DNA of 7,076 nt, from NCBI GenBank assembly GCA_018814465.1, contig JAHIZR010000477.1:1-7076 (forward strand). Direction: 5' to 3'. Made by a program: the position numbers and the translations under genes. This DNA comes from a bacterium (GTDB lineage: Bacteria; Electryoneota; RPQS01). Shown here in pieces: positions 1-6,672 of the stretch (position 1 is the first letter of the stretch; the number at the start of each line of letters is the position of its first letter). The notes under the pieces are model-generated. The model saw nothing but the letters and a program-made list of their open reading frames with translations. It did not search any database and was not told the DNA's origin.

Positions 1-176
1 ACCGCATTCTGTTCCAGAAAGGCGCGGCTCAGATTCGTCAGGACATCCTGGGGAACCCGCGGAACTTCCCACGATCCCCGTCCCGTATTAGGCGGTTCGG
101 GATCTCTGGTGTTGAACAGATCGCAACCCACAATCAGCACCGCAATCCCCAGCAAATATAGCCACCGGCTCTTCAC
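1..176 (-). CDS. Lipoprotein of unknown function (N-terminal part, runs off the left edge)
   Basis: Translating the minus strand from a GTG at 176 gives 58 open codons to the window edge. The product starts with two basic residues (K2, R4) and a hydrophobic stretch to about residue 17, ending in the lipobox I15-V16-G17-C18, so it reads as a signal-peptidase II lipoprotein. Asp follows the lipidated Cys; in enterobacteria an Asp at +2 retains lipoproteins in the inner membrane, but that rule may not hold here. The visible mature part is polar and Pro-rich, then reads into what may be a helix (VLTNLSRAFLEQN). The start lies 11 bases after the antiporter stop, with AAAGAG just upstream as a plausible ribosome site. 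I recall similar short lipoproteins from uncultured FCB-type bacteria, but the function cannot be read from this fragment. Confidence 0.72.
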   Translation of the reverse strand, partial: MKSRWLYLLGIAVLIVGCDLFNTRDPEPPNTGRGSWEVPRVPQDVLTNLSRAFLEQNA

Positions 177-187
177 GGACTCTTTGC

Positions 188-1495
188 CTATCTGACCAGA
201 AAATAAGTGACGATCAAAACCGGAGCCAAAAGCGGAATCGCGTATTTCCCCGTGTATTCGATAAAACTCGGAGTCGCGACTTTTTCATGCTCCGCGATCG
301 CCTTGCACATGAAATTCGGACCGTTGCCGATATAGGTCATCGCGCCGAAGAAGACGGCGGATATCGAAATGGTCCTCAACATGTCGGCGTGCTCCAAGGC
401 AAACCGCATTACATCGGCTTTATCGCCAACATTCAGATCAAAGAGTCCCATCCCCGCAGACAGGAAATTCAAATAGGTGGGGGCATTGTCCAGCACCGCC
501 GAGAGCCCACCGGTGATCCAATAGAACTGCGACGCCGTTGTAATTCCCAGCGAAGCCGCGTTGGCGGACAACCAATCCAACGCAGGAACCATCGCGGCAA
601 AAATCGCCGCGAAAAGAATTGCGACTTCCTGAATCGGGTGGAAATTGAAGTTATTCTGGGTATGGATTTCCTTTTTCGTCGTCAGGTAGGAACCGACAGC
701 GGCGGCAATCATCAATCCTTCGCGCAATAAAATAGGTTCGGTGACGAATGCGGCGGCGAGGATCATGAAAATGAAGAACAGATTCTGGAGTCCGTCGAAT
801 ACAATTGCATTCGGCTGCAGGGCAACCTGCTTATCCGCTTCATTTTGCTTACGGAAATTCCTCTGATCGATGATGAAGAACGTCGCGAGCAGAATCGCAA
901 TACCGACAAGCCACTTGTACCAGAGCGCGGTTAAAACCCAAAAGAAAGGAACGCCGCGCAGATAGCCCAAAAACAAAGGCGGATCACCGATCGGAGTCAG
1001 CGCTCCTCCGCAGTTCGATACGATAAAGATGAAAAATACAATATGGTATTTGCTGAAGCGCCATTGATTGCCGCGAATGAACGGTCGAATCAGGATCATT
1101 GACGCGCCGGTCGTGCCAAAGATATTTGCGATCACCGCTCCAATCGCCAGCAGGACTATATTCTGCTTCGGGCTGAATTTCCCGCCCGGCAAACCGACAT
1201 GAATGCCGCCCGACACAACGAAGAGGGACCCGATCAAGGCAATGAACGACAGATACTCATGACCGGTATGCAGCATGTGCGTCGTGGCATGCCGGAAGAA
1301 AACATAATAGACCGCGACAATAACTCCGAGCGGCAGCGTAACCCATGGGTAGTTCTTGGCCCACCAGCGCGGCGCGATCAAAGGCCAGAGCGCGATCTGG
1401 AGCAAGATCAGCGCAAAGGGAATCGCCCAGAGGAGAGAGGGCGCGCTGTGAGTCACACCGGCTGAGAGGAGGGGGAGATTGGCAACGGGGATCAA
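188..1495 (-). CDS. Na+/H+ antiporter-like membrane transporter (ion transporter superfamily, CitMHS/NhaD-like)
   Basis: This 435-residue, strongly hydrophobic protein has about ten to twelve likely membrane segments. Two related motif regions mark the inverted-repeat architecture of the ion transporter superfamily. The first is NCGGALTPIGDPP at residues 161-173, followed by LFLGYLRGVPF. The second half has LDNAPTYLNF at 335-344 and YIGNGPNFM at 388-396. Such Asn/Gly/Pro-rich re-entrant loops line the substrate site in the family. The closest group I recognise is the putative citrate-transporter/sodium:proton antiporter family common in Chlamydiae and Verrucomicrobia-like bacteria. Cation/proton antiport is the likeliest role, but an organic-anion substrate is not excluded. 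The start is TTG at 1495: an in-frame TAA lies directly upstream, so nothing earlier is possible, and AAAGAGA about six bases before it can serve as ribosome site. It begins 36 bases after the amidohydrolase-like gene. Confidence 0.85.
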   Translation of the reverse strand: MIPVANLPLLSAGVTHSAPSLLWAIPFALILLQIALWPLIAPRWWAKNYPWVTLPLGVIVAVYYVFFRHATTHMLHTGHEYLSFIALIGSLFVVSGGIHVGLPGGKFSPKQNIVLLAIGAVIANIFGTTGASMILIRPFIRGNQWRFSKYHIVFFIFIVSNCGGALTPIGDPPLFLGYLRGVPFFWVLTALWYKWLVGIAILLATFFIIDQRNFRKQNEADKQVALQPNAIVFDGLQNLFFIFMILAAAFVTEPILLREGLMIAAAVGSYLTTKKEIHTQNNFNFHPIQEVAILFAAIFAAMVPALDWLSANAASLGITTASQFYWITGGLSAVLDNAPTYLNFLSAGMGLFDLNVGDKADVMRFALEHADMLRTISISAVFFGAMTYIGNGPNFMCKAIAEHEKVATPSFIEYTGKYAIPLLAPVLIVTYFLVR

Positions 1496-1530
1496 TTAAT
1501 TCTCTTTAAAATGAAAACAAATTTACGCTT

Positions 1531-1559
1531 GTTATATCTCAGCACCGATGTACTGTCTG
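1531..1559 (-). promoter_or_regulatory. Candidate internal sigma-70-type promoter for the antiporter gene
   Basis: On the minus strand CAGACA (1559-1554, four of six matches to TTGACA) is followed after 17 bases by TATAAC (1536-1531, five of six matches to TATAAT). It overlaps the last codons of the amidohydrolase-like gene and would start transcription near 1524, about 30 bases before the antiporter TTG. It could let the antiporter be expressed apart from the heat-shock cluster. The match may be fortuitous. Confidence 0.35.
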
Positions 1560-2329
1560 ACTAAAAAACATAGAACCGGCTGCAGCAGATTCCAGGCGCG
1601 AATGCGGTTCGGTTCGGGGCGACGCAAGGTTCGCGGCAGTTCGATATGCAGCGCCTGCCTGGCAACTTCAGGACGCATCACGCCATCCTGTTTGGCGCGT
1701 TCCGCCGAGAAGTGAAGCTGATGAAGCGGTTCGATGCGAAATTCAGGAAGGTTCGCGTCAACGGCCTGATTCTCTTGATAGACATCGAGCAGCTTTTCCG
1801 CCAGTTCCCGTTCCACACCGAGAGTGGCAATTTCGATCGATTCATTTCGCCGCTGCCCGTGAAACTCGATCAACAAATCGATGGGAAGCGCTTGCGCTCC
1901 CGCCTGCGAAATCGCCCGCAGATATTGATCGAAGGCTTCGCGGGCGCGCTCCGTCACGCGCTCTTCACCATAGGGCATCGCCGATTCCGTCGGACGATTC
2001 ACATGAATATGCCGTCCGATCGAAACGGGAATATCGTACTCGTTTTCGTCCCGGAAATTATATGCCACCACTCTGCCCGCTGCGAACTCCGTCGCGGCAA
2101 TCCGGCTGAAAAACTGAGTCCAGCCGTCGAACCGGGCATGCGGGGCCGCGATCACAATCGATTTCGAACAGCGACACACCTGCTTCACTTCGATCGTGGC
2201 CGGAATTAATTCCCTGAGCTTGGCTTGCGCAGCCGCTCTGTCGAATTCCCCGACATCTTCAAGCGAAATCACAGCCGCCTCGCTTTGAAGAAAATTAAAC
2301 AGCTCACTCTTGATCCGGTCCGCTGTCAT
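1532..2329 (-). CDS. N-formylglutamate amidohydrolase-like protein
   Basis: This 265-residue soluble protein has no signal peptide or membrane segment. Four spaced motifs resemble the N-formylglutamate amidohydrolase family, a zinc-hydrolase fold. They are APHARFDGW at 62-70 (family PHxG-like metal site), HIHVNRP at 107-113 (family DxNRP-like), DLLIEFHGQ at 151-159 (family DLHS-like second metal site) and ALHIELPRTLR at 226-236 (family QxExNR-like, substrate binding). The order and spacing fit the family; the motifs are not canonical, so the substrate may differ. An uncharacterised N-terminal extension of about 55 residues contains C52 and C54. Its ATG overlaps the Nudix stop as ATGA, implying translational coupling. 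Known relatives cleave N-formyl-glutamate or related N-acyl amino acids. The family assignment is inferred from motifs read by eye; catalysis is unproven. Confidence 0.62.
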   Translation of the reverse strand: MTADRIKSELFNFLQSEAAVISLEDVGEFDRAAAQAKLRELIPATIEVKQVCRCSKSIVIAAPHARFDGWTQFFSRIAATEFAAGRVVAYNFRDENEYDIPVSIGRHIHVNRPTESAMPYGEERVTERAREAFDQYLRAISQAGAQALPIDLLIEFHGQRRNESIEIATLGVERELAEKLLDVYQENQAVDANLPEFRIEPLHQLHFSAERAKQDGVMRPEVARQALHIELPRTLRRPEPNRIRAWNLLQPVLCFLVRQYIGAEI

Positions 2330-2763
2330 TTCGTCAGCCTGTTGTAGCGGTCGAAGGCATCCAAAATATCTTTCGGCTGATAGCCGCGCCCTTTGTCGTC
2401 CGTTGTCTGAATCTTCCCGGCGGCGATCTCTTCCCGCGTCACCCAGAGATATTCGCTATGTTCATCGCTCAGGCGGATGTCACTCGAACCGGCTGCCGCC
2501 AGATAATTGATGGCGATCAACGGTTCGGCCTGCTCGGTTATTCTACCGAACCAAGTATGCGCAACACCTATAAGCCGCACTTCCAGCCCGGTTTCTTCCC
2601 GCACTTCGCGGCGCATTCCCGCGACAGGATCTTCGTCAACCTCTAATCTCCCGCCGGGAGGAACCAGAGTATGGGGGGGCAGCGTTCTTCGCAGCAGCAG
2701 CAGCTTTCCTCCAAAGAAGATGTAAGCCGCGGCCGCAACCCGGTGGGTCCGCGCTTCCATCAC
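2326..2763 (-). CDS. Nudix hydrolase
   Basis: This protein of 145 residues (144 from the second codon) carries a complete Nudix box at 38-60. G38 is followed by five residues, E44, seven residues, then REVREETGL, exactly matching G-x5-E-x7-REUxEExGU. The glutamates E53, E56 and E57 bind the catalytic divalent metal. The family splits nucleoside diphosphates linked to another moiety. PPGG before the box and the HSEYLWVTREEI stretch after it are typical of MutT-like enzymes, but the substrate cannot be read. The start is ambiguous. GTG at 2763 overlaps the rsmD stop by four bases (GTGA), and the next codon is ATG at 2760, which overlaps the stop by one base (TGATG). Either gives coupling to rsmD. 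The gene's own stop overlaps the next start as ATGA. Confidence 0.93.
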   Translation of the reverse strand: MMEARTHRVAAAAYIFFGGKLLLLRRTLPPHTLVPPGGRLEVDEDPVAGMRREVREETGLEVRLIGVAHTWFGRITEQAEPLIAINYLAAAGSSDIRLSDEHSEYLWVTREEIAAGKIQTTDDKGRGYQPKDILDAFDRYNRLTK

Positions 2764-3317
2764 GAAGTCCCGTCCGCTGTTTTTCGATCCCAGATACTGA
2801 CCGTAGTATCCCCAAACACTCTTGATTTTCGCAGCAACAATCCGGGAACATCCGGCGGGGCGTGCTTCTTTGAATGCTCCACGACAAGCACTCCGGCCAG
2901 CGCGAGCAATCCTGATTCCATGATCGCATCGACGAGCGAACCGGGGCTGACCGCTTCATAGGGCGGATCGGCAAAGATCATATCAAAGGGTTCTTCCCAG
3001 CGGTGCGCACTGTGAAGAAAATGTGACACATCTTCCCGAAAAATCATCGCGCGTTCTTCAAGATGATACTGCGCCAGCGCTTTTTCGATGCGTTTCTGGG
3101 CTGTCCGGGAATTCTCCACGAAAACGGACAACGCGGCATCGCGCCGCAGCGCAAGCACTCCATAGGAACCGACGCCCGCATATAAATCCAGCACGCGCCG
3201 ACCTTCGGTTTCGCCCATCAGTATATCAAAAACCGCTTCCAGTGTTCGCGAAGCCGTCGGCCGCATTTCATAGCTCGACCGCTTTCTATGCGAACCGGAA
3301 GACAGGCGGACAGCCAT
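2760..3317 (-). CDS. rsmD: 16S rRNA (guanine(966)-N(2))-methyltransferase RsmD
   Basis: RsmD methylates N2 of G966 in 16S rRNA of the assembling 30S subunit, using S-adenosylmethionine. The 185-residue length is normal. Seen in order are an N-terminal SGSHRKR and MRPTASRTLEAVFDIL (18-33), matching the family's RPT...REAxFNIL region. The SAM-binding motif I is VLDLYAGVGSYG at 42-53, FVEN at 66-69 provides the acidic ribose-binding position, the catalytic DPPY is at 117-120, and VFGDTTVSIW at 167-176 forms the last strand. The ATG at 3317 is preceded by a strong GAGG seven bases upstream, and an in-frame TAA two codons before it rules out a longer form. In many bacteria rsmD sits next to coaD; here it lies between comEA and a Nudix gene. 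Other DPPY methyltransferases are less likely given the RPT motif and length. Confidence 0.9.
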   Translation of the reverse strand: MAVRLSSGSHRKRSSYEMRPTASRTLEAVFDILMGETEGRRVLDLYAGVGSYGVLALRRDAALSVFVENSRTAQKRIEKALAQYHLEERAMIFREDVSHFLHSAHRWEEPFDMIFADPPYEAVSPGSLVDAIMESGLLALAGVLVVEHSKKHAPPDVPGLLLRKSRVFGDTTVSIWDRKTADGTS

Positions 3318-3324
3318 TTCTTAA

Positions 3325-3328
3325 CCTC
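3325..3328 (-). promoter_or_regulatory. Ribosome binding site of rsmD
   Basis: GAGG on the minus strand lies seven bases before the rsmD ATG, inside the 39-base gap after comEA. It is one of the clearest ribosome sites in the window and fixes the rsmD start. Confidence 0.6.
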
Positions 3329-3356
3329 GTCTTCCTGAATCCAATCCCGTCCCGCC

Positions 3357-3764
3357 TCACTCATCAGCAATAACACATCGGTCTCGAACCGCTTCAAGTT
3401 TCTTCGGTCCGATGCCGGAAACATCCATCAATTCTTCCACACAGTTAAATGGTCCGTTCGCTTCCCGATACTCAACAATTCTCTGCGACAGGACGGCTCC
3501 GATGCCATGCAGCCGCTGCAGTTCGATGGCGGAAGCGGTATTGATATTAACCGGCGCTTTCGCCATTTCTTCGCGGACAAACATGATCGAATCCGCCTGT
3601 CTGCGCAGCGCCTGAGCTGCGGGAGTTCCAGTCACCATACCGATCGGAACATTCAGGCTTGCGCTCAGCGTGCGCTGCGAGATTCGATATCCGATCCCGG
3701 CAATAAAGGAGATCCCCAGAATCCAGATCAGTGTGCTGCGACTGAAATGAAATTTCCAGATCAA
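3357..3764 (-). CDS. comEA: ComEA-like helix-hairpin-helix DNA-binding protein
   Basis: This 135-residue protein has a short basic N-terminus, one membrane segment at about 11-27 (TLIWILGISFIAGIGYRI), a linker of about 40 residues, and a C-terminal tandem helix-hairpin-helix domain at about 72-134. The domain opens with VNINTASAIELQRLHGIG (hairpin 86-89) and has the second hairpin SGIG at 116-119, the classic ComEA pattern. ComEA proteins bind double-stranded DNA in the periplasm and feed it to the ComEC channel during natural transformation; no comEC is visible here. The signal anchor suggests it stays attached to the inner membrane. The start is a TTG overlapping the dnaJ stop as TTGA. A GGGAGG ten bases upstream supports it, and translation is probably coupled to dnaJ. 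Similar domains occur in non-competence proteins, so the competence role is inferred. Confidence 0.85.
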   Translation of the reverse strand: MIWKFHFSRSTLIWILGISFIAGIGYRISQRTLSASLNVPIGMVTGTPAAQALRRQADSIMFVREEMAKAPVNINTASAIELQRLHGIGAVLSQRIVEYREANGPFNCVEELMDVSGIGPKKLEAVRDRCVIADE

Positions 3765-4918
3765 CTGCCGAACGCCTCCCTTACCCTTTCGAAGAAGCCT
3801 TTTTCGTTGGTTTTCACTTTGAAATTTTCGCTATCGCGCAGCTTCTCGATGGCCGCACGATCCTCTGAGGACAGCTTGGAGGGAACATATAGTTTGATTT
3901 CGATGAGTTCATCGCCGCGACCGTAGCCGTTCACTGCAGGCAAGCCTTTATTGCGCATACGAAGCACTTTACCGGGTTCAGTCCCCGGCTCGATTTTCAA
4001 GCGCGCGCGCCCGGTCAGAGTCGGCACTTCCACATCGTCGCCAAGCAGCAATTGCGGAATCGACAGTGTAAGCGTGTAATAGATATCATCCCGTTCGCGC
4101 ACGAAATACTCGTGTTCCTTTTCTTCGATGAGCGCGATCAAATCTCCTGTCGGGCCGTTGCGCGGTCCGGCGTTGCCTTCGCCGCGCAGCGTCAGGTAAT
4201 GTCCTTCCGCCACTCCCTGCGGGATATCGACGGAAATAGTATCCTCGCGCTTTTCCCGTCCTTCGCCGTTACAGGTCGTGCAGGGCGAGGCGACAATCGT
4301 TCCTTCCCCCTTGCATTGGGGGCAAGTCTGAACGTTAACAAACTGTCCGAGGATGGTACGGGATACCTGCCGGACTTGACCTTGCCCGCGGCAGGTCGGA
4401 CAGGTCTGGACGCTCTTTGAATCCGCCGCACCGCTGCCGCCGCAGACGCTGCATTTGCGGTAGCGTTTGAGGCGGATGGTTTTCTTTGTTCCGGTGCTGA
4501 TTTCTTCGAGCGTCAAAGGAATCTTAACTTTGATGTCCGAGCCGCGCATTTTAGTGGATCGACCGCCGCCGCCCCCGCGACCGCCGCCGAACATATCCCC
4601 GAACATCCCGCCTTCCATGAACTGGCGAAGAGCATCAGAGAGATCAAACTCGAATCCGCCCGGACCGCCATGACCGGCGCCCGCCCCCGGCCCCGCCGCC
4701 GCATGACCGAAGCGATCATAGCGGGCACGCTTTTCGGCATTGTTCAGTACCGCGTACGCTTCTCCGATTTCCTTGAACTTTTCTTCAGCGCCGGCATCTC
4801 CCTTGTTCTTGTCGGGATGATACTGCATGGCGAGCTTGCGGTAGGCTTTTTTTATCTCCTCCGCGCTCGCGCCGCGATCGACACCTAAAACCTCGTAGTA
4901 ATCTCGTTTCCCTGCCAT
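3761..4918 (-). CDS. dnaJ: Chaperone protein DnaJ (type I Hsp40)
   Basis: DnaJ delivers unfolded clients to DnaK and stimulates its ATPase. The 385-residue protein has all type I parts. The J domain is at about 5-70, with the essential HPD at 34-36 in YHPDKN. A Gly/Phe-rich linker follows at about 72-120, including an unusually pure glycine run near 111-119. The zinc domain has four CxxCxGxG repeats at 156-163, 173-180, 199-206 and 213-220. The C-terminal client-binding and dimerisation domains run from about 225 to 385, with LRGEGNAG at 244-251 and GDLIALI. All eight zinc cysteines are intact. The ATG is two bases after the grpE stop. Its stop overlaps the TTG of the comEA-like gene. It belongs to the hrcA-led operon and is presumably heat-inducible. 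Confidence 0.98.
   Translation of the reverse strand: MAGKRDYYEVLGVDRGASAEEIKKAYRKLAMQYHPDKNKGDAGAEEKFKEIGEAYAVLNNAEKRARYDRFGHAAAGPGAGAGHGGPGGFEFDLSDALRQFMEGGMFGDMFGGGRGGGGGRSTKMRGSDIKVKIPLTLEEISTGTKKTIRLKRYRKCSVCGGSGAADSKSVQTCPTCRGQGQVRQVSRTILGQFVNVQTCPQCKGEGTIVASPCTTCNGEGREKREDTISVDIPQGVAEGHYLTLRGEGNAGPRNGPTGDLIALIEEKEHEYFVRERDDIYYTLTLSIPQLLLGDDVEVPTLTGRARLKIEPGTEPGKVLRMRNKGLPAVNGYGRGDELIEIKLYVPSKLSSEDRAAIEKLRDSENFKVKTNEKGFFERVREAFGS
3775..3780 (-). promoter_or_regulatory. Ribosome binding site deciding the comEA TTG start
   Basis: GGGAGG on the minus strand, inside the last dnaJ codons, lies ten bases before the TTG at 3764. It supports the non-ATG start and the stop/start overlap at the dnaJ/comEA junction. 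Confidence 0.55.
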
Positions 4919-4920
4919 GG

Positions 4921-5541
4921 TTACGCTTCTTCCGACGTTTCAGTGCTGTCATTCGTGCCGCTCTCCGCCGCGGATTCCGGTTCCGTCGAAACGACGACCT
5001 GAGCATGACGTATGACACGGTCTCCCATGACATAGCCGGGAGTGATTACATCGAGAATCGTCCCGGCGGGAAAATCCTCCGTGGGCTGCATCATCAAAGC
5101 ATCGTGACGATCGGGATCGAAATCCGTCCCGCGCCCTTCCATCGCCTGCACATGCTGCGCATCAAAGAAAGCATTCAGCTTATTGTGAATCAATTCGACG
5201 CCCTTCACGAAAGCATCATCCGGCTTGATGTTCTCTTTAAGCATGCGATCGAAATCATCTTTCACGGGAAGCAAGGAAACAATGAGCGATTCCCGCACTA
5301 TCTGACCCAGCATCTCGGATTCCTGCCGCTGACGCTTGCGGAAATTATTGAACTCCGCAAGCTGGCGCAAATATTTGTCGCGCCACTCCGATGATTCGCG
5401 ACGCGCTTCTTCTTCCGGCGTCAGTGATTCGACTTCCTCCGGGGGCGACTCCGCTCCAGCATTAACCGTTTCCTTGGTCAGATCTTCTTCGTCTTTATTC
5501 TGCTCGGTATTCCGGATATCTTTTTCGTGAGACTTGCTCAT
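4921..5541 (-). CDS. grpE: Nucleotide exchange factor GrpE
   Basis: GrpE releases ADP from DnaK and so resets the chaperone cycle. The 206-residue protein begins with a charged, Glu-rich and probably disordered tail (1-45). A long helix/coiled-coil region follows, including YLRQLAEFNNFRKR at 57-70, the conserved dimer-helix motif. The C-terminal beta domain that contacts DnaK carries FDPDRHDAL at 141-149 and GYVMGDRVIRHAQVVVS at about 169-185, together the GrpE signature. The C-terminus is a short acidic tail. The ATG lies 14 bases after hrcA and two bases separate its stop from the dnaJ ATG. The ribosome site is weak (GAG a few bases upstream), suggesting that re-initiation from hrcA helps translation. 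No dnaK follows it. Confidence 0.97.
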   Translation of the reverse strand: MSKSHEKDIRNTEQNKDEEDLTKETVNAGAESPPEEVESLTPEEEARRESSEWRDKYLRQLAEFNNFRKRQRQESEMLGQIVRESLIVSLLPVKDDFDRMLKENIKPDDAFVKGVELIHNKLNAFFDAQHVQAMEGRGTDFDPDRHDALMMQPTEDFPAGTILDVITPGYVMGDRVIRHAQVVVSTEPESAAESGTNDSTETSEEA

Positions 5542-5555
5542 AATGCTCGGTCGTT

Positions 5556-6584
5556 TTATTTCAGATGCCTGGTGACGGTTTTAGCGGTGAACTCGAGGAG
5601 GGTTTTCATTTTTGAATAGTCCATCCGGGTCGGTCCGATCACGCCCAGCTTGCCTGACATCGTGGCGGTTTGATAATCGATGGCCAATACCGACAAGCTT
5701 TTCGCGCGCTGGTCGATGTTTTCGCTGCCGATCGAAATCGTCACCGGACGCTGCGCCTGCTTACTCAACAAGTGAACAATGATATTCTTGTCTTCGACAA
5801 GCTCGATAATTCCCCGCATCGAACGGGGATCGGAAAACTCGGGCTGCTCAATGACTTTGGAGCGTCCATCAATCACAAGATCACTGCTGTCGGGGAATGT
5901 GAACAGTTTTTCCGCCGATTCCACGAAGAAGCGGATCAATCCCGCCGGAGTGGACGGCATATTATGCATGCGGTCACTGATCTGTTCGCGAATCTGAGAG
6001 AGCTTCAATCCGGCCAGCCGTTGATTCAAAATGTACGCGAGCTGTTGCAGATGGTCTTCCGACACCGACTGTTCCAATTCCACCATAATCGTACGGGTGG
6101 GACCGGACTGCAAAGTAATCACAACCAGCAAACGATTATCCGACAAGCGAGCCAACTCGACCCGTTCCAGCACTGCGTTGTCCAGCGATGGCGTGACGAC
6201 CACCGACAGGAGACTGGAAGCCGAGGAAAGCACTCTGCTGGTGGTTGCAAGAATCTCATCAAGCTCATGTGACACTCCATCAAACTGCCGCTCGATCTCC
6301 TCCTGTTCCAGAGATGACAACTCGCAGGTTTCCATCAGATCATTTACATAAACGCGATAGCCAAGATCCGAGGGAATCCTCCCCGCAGAAGTATGCGGTT
6401 GTGACAGCAGTCCCATTTCCTCTAAGTCCGCCATGACGTTGCGAACGGTTGCCGGCGACAGATTAATGCCATACTTTTTCGCAAGCTGCCGCGAACCGAC
6501 GGGATTAGCCGTCAGGATGAAGTGATGAACAACGGCCCGCAGGATGTCGCGTTCACGATTGCTTAGGGATGGAATCTTGTTCAC
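5556..6584 (-). CDS. hrcA: Heat-inducible transcription repressor HrcA
   Basis: HrcA represses chaperone operons by binding an operator near their promoters, and loses activity when the chaperonin GroEL is busy with heat-damaged proteins. The 342-residue length is typical. The N-terminal winged helix spans about 1-80 and carries PVGSR at 28-32, SPATVRNVM at 43-51 and QPHTSAGRIP at 62-71, all hallmarks of the family. The central GAF-like dimerisation part is more divergent, and the C-terminal part holds GSEN at 286-289 and GVIGPTRMDY at 314-323. The start is GTG at 6584; the frame stays open upstream to a TAA at 6662 but offers no ATG, GTG or TTG there. No good ribosome site is seen, which may keep repressor output low. 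It is first in the operon and probably autoregulated. Confidence 0.97.
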   Translation of the reverse strand: MNKIPSLSNRERDILRAVVHHFILTANPVGSRQLAKKYGINLSPATVRNVMADLEEMGLLSQPHTSAGRIPSDLGYRVYVNDLMETCELSSLEQEEIERQFDGVSHELDEILATTSRVLSSASSLLSVVVTPSLDNAVLERVELARLSDNRLLVVITLQSGPTRTIMVELEQSVSEDHLQQLAYILNQRLAGLKLSQIREQISDRMHNMPSTPAGLIRFFVESAEKLFTFPDSSDLVIDGRSKVIEQPEFSDPRSMRGIIELVEDKNIIVHLLSKQAQRPVTISIGSENIDQRAKSLSVLAIDYQTATMSGKLGVIGPTRMDYSKMKTLLEFTAKTVTRHLK

Positions 6585-6653
6585 AATAATTCGAAATAAT
6601 GCTCTATTAAACAGACTCTTAAATTTGAGAAGGAGTTCCCGGTTAAGTGCTTG

Positions 6654-6672
6654 AGCTGTTTAGTAAATAGCT
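6654..6672. promoter_or_regulatory. 19-bp palindrome, candidate operator of the hrcA operon
   Basis: AGCTGTTTA-G-TAAATAGCT is symmetric about 6663 with eight of nine arm positions matching; the single exception is a G/T pair. It directly abuts the hrcA -10 box and covers the predicted start of transcription near 6666, the position where CIRCE lies in many HrcA-controlled operons. It does not match the CIRCE consensus (TTAGCACTC, nine bases, GAGTGCTAA). On the minus strand it is flanked by CTT and CAAG, which extends the symmetry by three pairs if one base is skipped. Binding by HrcA or another dimeric repressor is inferred. Confidence 0.55.

Noticed and set aside
287..730. Plus-strand 147-residue frame
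   Set aside because: It lies antisense to the antiporter and has the Arg/Gln/Gly-rich composition of a shadow frame.
1646..2209. Plus-strand 187-residue frame
   Set aside because: It is antisense to the amidohydrolase-like gene, with shadow-like composition and no domain.
2636..2974. Minus-strand 112-residue frame spanning the rsmD/Nudix junction
   Set aside because: It is an out-of-frame shadow of two well-supported genes.
3218..3424. Minus-strand 68-residue frame between comEA and rsmD
   Set aside because: It overlaps the ends of both genes in another frame and has no recognisable motif; rsmD and comEA are well supported.
5670..6272. Plus-strand 200-residue frame
   Set aside because: It is antisense to hrcA, rich in His, Arg and Gln as expected from reading the opposite strand.
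6615..6636. ACTCTT, nine bases, AAGGAGT as a degenerate CIRCE-like repeat
   Set aside because: The arms are short and imperfect, differ from the consensus, and lie well downstream of the promoter.
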